A DNA stretch of 24,317 bases, from NCBI GenBank assembly GCA_958405195.1, contig CATYDM010000031.1, forward strand, positions 1 to 24,317, read 5' to 3'. This DNA is from an uncultured Collinsella sp. (lineage in GTDB: Bacteria > Actinomycetota > Coriobacteriia > Coriobacteriales > Coriobacteriaceae). This document shows positions 22,132 through 24,317 of this stretch, in pieces; positions within the stretch are counted from its first letter, which is position 1; every line of letters starts with the position of its first letter. The notes under the pieces are model-generated. The model was given only the letters and a program-made list of their open reading frames with translations, was not told the origin of the DNA and did no database searches. The translations under genes were made by a program, and so were the position numbers.

Positions 22132-22157
22132 ATGTCATGCCCTTACAGTTGTACCTT

Positions 22158-22179
22158 GCACTTTACGCTATCAAAGTGC
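22158..22179 (+). promoter_or_regulatory. Inverted repeat upstream of the M20 hydrolase (possible operator)
   Basis: GCACTTT (22158-22164) and AAAGTGC (22173-22179) form a 7-bp inverted repeat with an 8-base spacer, 30 bases before the start codon. TTGTAC (22149-22154) lies just upstream and could be a -35 box. Confidence 0.4.
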
Positions 22180-22198
22180 GTGCTGCAAAAACGTTACT

Positions 22199-22204
22199 GG
22201 AGGG
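22199..22204 (+). promoter_or_regulatory. Ribosome binding site deciding the M20 hydrolase start
   Basis: GGAGGG lies 5 bases before the ATG at 22210. The frame is open upstream to an ATG at 22132, but that codon lies beside the preceding terminator and upstream of the inverted repeat. Confidence 0.75.
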
Positions 22205-22209
22205 CTTCT

Positions 22210-23502
22210 ATGGCATCAGCTCTGTCCGATTTTCAACCGCAACCAGCGCCCCAGGCCACCGCGGCGGCGCAGGCCGCTATCGGTGACGGTCTTGTCGCAG
22301 AAGCTCAGGCTTTTGCAGACGAGCTCGCTGCATGGCGACACGATCTACACCAGATGCCCGAGCTCGGTAACAATCTTCCGCAGACGTCTGCCTATATCCA
22401 GGCACGTCTGGACGAGATGGACATCCCCCATACCACGCTAGTCGACGGTTCCTGCGTCGTTGGCCTGATCGGTGCCGGTGCGGCCGCTCAGGGCAATGGC
22501 ACGTGCAAGGACGAGCAGGCCGGAACGGTCGTCATGCTCCGAGGCGATATGGATGCCCTTCCCGTTGTCGAGGAATCCGGCGAGCCCTTTGCATCCACCA
22601 ATGGCTGCATGCATGCTTGCGGTCACGATATGCACGCGACGGCCCTGCTTGGTGCGGCGCGCCTGCTCAAGGCCCGCGAGGCCGAGCTTGTGGAGGGCAA
22701 CGCTACCGTCAAGTTGCTGTTCCAGCCGGGCGAGGAGACCTTTGAGGGAGCACGCGCTGCCATCGCCGACGGCTTGCTCGAGAACCCGCGCCCTCAGGCG
22801 GCCTTTGCCATGCATGTCAACAGCCAGTCGCCGCTTGGCCTGGTGCTCTACGGCAGCCCGGCGCTCTCGGGTGTGTACGGTTTCCGCATCACGCTCCAGG
22901 GCAAGGGCGGCCACGGTTCCAGCCCCGAGATCTGCATCGACCCCATCACGGCCGGCGTCCACGTGCACCTGGCGCTCCAGGAGCTTATCTCCCGCGAGGT
23001 GCCGGCGGCCAAGGAAGTCGCACTTACCGTTGGTAAGTTCGCCGGCGGCTTGGCGGCCAACGTCATCCCCGACACCTGCGTGCTCGAGGGAACGCTGCGC
23101 GGCTTTGATGTTGAGCTCATGGCTCACCTAAAGACCCGCATCGCGGAGGTCGTTAACGGCGTTGCTACGACCTATCGTACGCCGGCGACCATCGAGACGC
23201 TTTCGGATGTTCCGCCGCTTGTACTCGACAGCGATATGACTCAGGCGTCGCTTGGCTACGTGGGCGCAGTGCTGCCCAAGACGGCTTTCTTGCCGCTTTT
23301 CCATGCCATGGCGAGTGAGGACTTCGCGCTTATCTCGAGCAAGATCCCAAGTGCGTACTTTACCGTGGGCGCGGCCGTAACCGACACGGACGAACACTTT
23401 GCCCAGCACCATCCCAAGGCACGTTTTAACGATGCCGAGCTGCCGCTCGGTGCCGCGGCCTATACCGCCGTCGCTTTGGGCTATATCGCCGACCACCGGT
23501 AG
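22210..23502 (+). CDS. M20 family metallo-amidohydrolase (hippurate/N-acyl amino acid hydrolase-like)
   Basis: 430 residues, no signal peptide. Metal-site motifs are RGDMDALPV, ACGHDMHA (C137, H139), FQPGEE and AMHVNS, with a further ligand in MASEDFALIS near the C terminus. The dimerisation domain is inserted after residue ~220 (GKGGHGSSPEICIDPI). The Cys in place of a metal-bridging residue and the GHDMHATAL wording are those of the IAA-amino acid/hippurate hydrolase branch, which cleaves amide bonds of N-acyl amino acids. The substrate is not deducible. The following MFS transporter may have supplied substrate before it was damaged. Confidence 0.94.
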   Translation: MASALSDFQPQPAPQATAAAQAAIGDGLVAEAQAFADELAAWRHDLHQMPELGNNLPQTSAYIQARLDEMDIPHTTLVDGSCVVGLIGAGAAAQGNGTCKDEQAGTVVMLRGDMDALPVVEESGEPFASTNGCMHACGHDMHATALLGAARLLKAREAELVEGNATVKLLFQPGEETFEGARAAIADGLLENPRPQAAFAMHVNSQSPLGLVLYGSPALSGVYGFRITLQGKGGHGSSPEICIDPITAGVHVHLALQELISREVPAAKEVALTVGKFAGGLAANVIPDTCVLEGTLRGFDVELMAHLKTRIAEVVNGVATTYRTPATIETLSDVPPLVLDSDMTQASLGYVGAVLPKTAFLPLFHAMASEDFALISSKIPSAYFTVGAAVTDTDEHFAQHHPKARFNDAELPLGAAAYTAVALGYIADHR

Positions 23503-23504
23503 CA

Positions 23505-23576
23505 CCCAACCTTGCCTTTCAAGCCTGCGGGCATGGCCGTAAGGCCTATGCCCTTGTCTTTCAAGGCAATCTTGGG
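23505..23576 (+). terminator. Large hairpin between the M20 hydrolase and MFS genes
   Basis: The core GGGCATGGCC (23529-23538) pairs with GGCCTATGCCC (23543-23553) around GTAA with one bulged T, followed by TTGTCTTT. Outer arms TTGCCTT/AAGGCAA (23512-23518, 23563-23569) and CCCAA/TTGGG extend it. The core plus T-rich tail is a probable terminator. Confidence 0.6.
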
Positions 23577-23624
23577 CACTACCGGCGCCCGGCGCAGGCT
23601 ATTCGTTTGTCTAAAAGGAGCAGT

Positions 23625-24074
23625 ATGCCCCAGCAGCGTAAGTTCTTCCCCGGCTGGCTCGTGGTGGCCTCCGGCTTCGTGATCATGGCCACGTGTTACA
23701 CGATTTTCGTCAACTGCATGAGCCTGTTCCAGCCGCTGATCGTCAGCAACCTGGGTATTTCCCTTGCGCAGTACAACGTCTCCAATGCCATCTCCACCGT
23801 GGTGAGTGTCGTGGGTTCGCTCGTTATCGGTCATGTTGCCGATAAGGTGAGTGGCCGCGTATTGGGCTCGCTCACCGTTATCGCCACCTCGACGGTGCTC
23901 GCGGGCATGAGCTTTGTGGGTGAGCTTTGGCAGGTCTATGTGCTCTTTGCCGTCTCGGGCTCCTTTGCGAGCACCTGGATCGTGTGCCTGGCGTGCTCCG
24001 TGGTCATGCTCGTGTTCCTGCTGGCATCCGAGCCCATCGCCGCCAAGCTGCGCGCGAGCGTGGCGGGGGAGTAG
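23625..24074 (+). CDS. MFS transporter remnant with internal deletion
   Basis: 149 residues, where full MFS proteins have about 400. AAAAGGAG lies 4 bases before the ATG. The N terminus (FFPGWLVVASGFVIMATCYT) and SLFQPLIVSNLGISLAQYN resemble oxalate/formate-antiporter-type MFS proteins. The first four helices end around residue 112 (YVLFAVSGSFAS). The rest, TWIVCLACSVVMLVFLLASE, reads like the last helix of a 12-helix MFS protein followed by a short cytosolic tail. The gene thus seems to have lost roughly helices 5-11 without breaking the frame. It is very unlikely to transport; an assembly error near the contig edge is the alternative. Confidence 0.75.
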   Translation: MPQQRKFFPGWLVVASGFVIMATCYTIFVNCMSLFQPLIVSNLGISLAQYNVSNAISTVVSVVGSLVIGHVADKVSGRVLGSLTVIATSTVLAGMSFVGELWQVYVLFAVSGSFASTWIVCLACSVVMLVFLLASEPIAAKLRASVAGE

Positions 24075-24109
24075 ACGTCCGTCGCTCTTTTCTGTTTGCC
24101 CTGTTCTGT

Positions 24110-24173
24110 CCGTGGCCGCCTTGGAAGCCGAATGGATGCTCGTACCATCATTCGGTTTCCAAGGCGGCCACGG
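24110..24173 (+). repeat. 24-bp-stem hairpin downstream of the MFS remnant
   Basis: Bases 24110-24133 pair with 24150-24173 over 24 positions with one G-T pair (arms begin CCGTGGCCGCC and end GGCGGCCACGG), and GATG/CATC can extend into the loop. No T-run follows directly. It starts 36 bases after the stop. Confidence 0.75.
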
Positions 24174-24190
24174 GCCTACGAAATGGTCCC

Positions 24191-24240
24191 TTTTCCTCCG
24201 TCCCCAACAGATCACGTGATCCGAAGGGGACGGAGGAAAA
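24191..24240 (+). repeat. GGGGACGGAGG-type intergenic inverted repeat
   Basis: TTTTCCTCCGTCCCC (24191-24205) pairs perfectly with GGGGACGGAGGAAAA (24226-24240). The 20-base loop contains the palindrome GATCACGTGATC, and CGGATCAC follows the right arm. It shares the GGGGACG core with the repeats at 13195 and 15698. Confidence 0.75.
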
Positions 24241-24269
24241 CGGATCACAAACAGCGGCGGCGCGTCTGG

Positions 24270-24317
24270 CCGAACCCGGCCCCCCACCCCCCGGCGGGCC
24301 GCCCCCCCCCCCCCGGG
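24270..24317. other. C/G low-complexity edge, probable sequencing or assembly artefact
   Basis: The last ~48 bases are almost only C and G, with runs of six, six and fourteen C. This differs sharply from the rest of the window and is typical of poor reads at a contig end. Confidence 0.6.

Overview
The window is a 24.3 kb piece of a GC-rich bacterial chromosome. Gene content, compact operons with strong AGGAGG-type ribosome sites, and many intergenic copies of a GGGGACG-type hairpin repeat suggest a Coriobacteriia actinobacterium, most like a gut Collinsella. This taxonomic call is inference from style; no marker gene settles it. The last ~40 bases are C/G low-complexity and look like a contig edge.

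Layout. (1) 1-660: the 3' end of one tRNA-Arg(ACG) gene and two complete identical copies, each with its own promoter (complete copies) and terminator, interrupted by a structured repeat element. (2) 763-3204: a large TPR protein of unknown role. (3) 3277-3650: tRNA-Ser(GCT), its terminator, then a ~147-nt multi-hairpin element that ends in an exact copy of the tRNA-Ser 3' end including CCA and is followed by a second copy of the terminator. (4) 3653-7208: a D-Ala-D-Ala carboxypeptidase on the minus strand, divergent from a VanR/VanS-like two-component pair. (5) 7312-10408: PstB phosphate ATPase followed by a PhoP/PhoR-like two-component pair. (6) 10604-12668: a Wzz-like protein, a bacterial tyrosine kinase and a PHP-type tyrosine phosphatase, i.e. 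a polysaccharide control module without glycosyltransferases. (7) 12708-15462: a GNAT acetyltransferase and htpG (Hsp90). (8) 15463-15902: a gene-free stretch full of inverted repeats. (9) 15903-20909: two abutting YhgE/Pip membrane proteins. (10) 21111-24074: an EamA-type transporter, an M20 amidohydrolase and an internally deleted MFS transporter. (11) 24075-24317: two long hairpins and the low-complexity edge.

Together the protein genes centre on the cell envelope: peptidoglycan trimming, envelope or phosphate sensing, polysaccharide length control, and large membrane proteins related to secretion components. The most unusual signal is the tRNA-associated element. Two copies (about 77-190 and 3432-3578) share a core of nested hairpins with compensatory base changes, both begin with an antisense T-arm motif (GGATTCGAACC), and two further copies are only heads (641-660 and 3634-3650). 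The tRNA-Ser copy looks like a tRNA gene whose body has been replaced by a new folded domain while the acceptor end and CCA remain.
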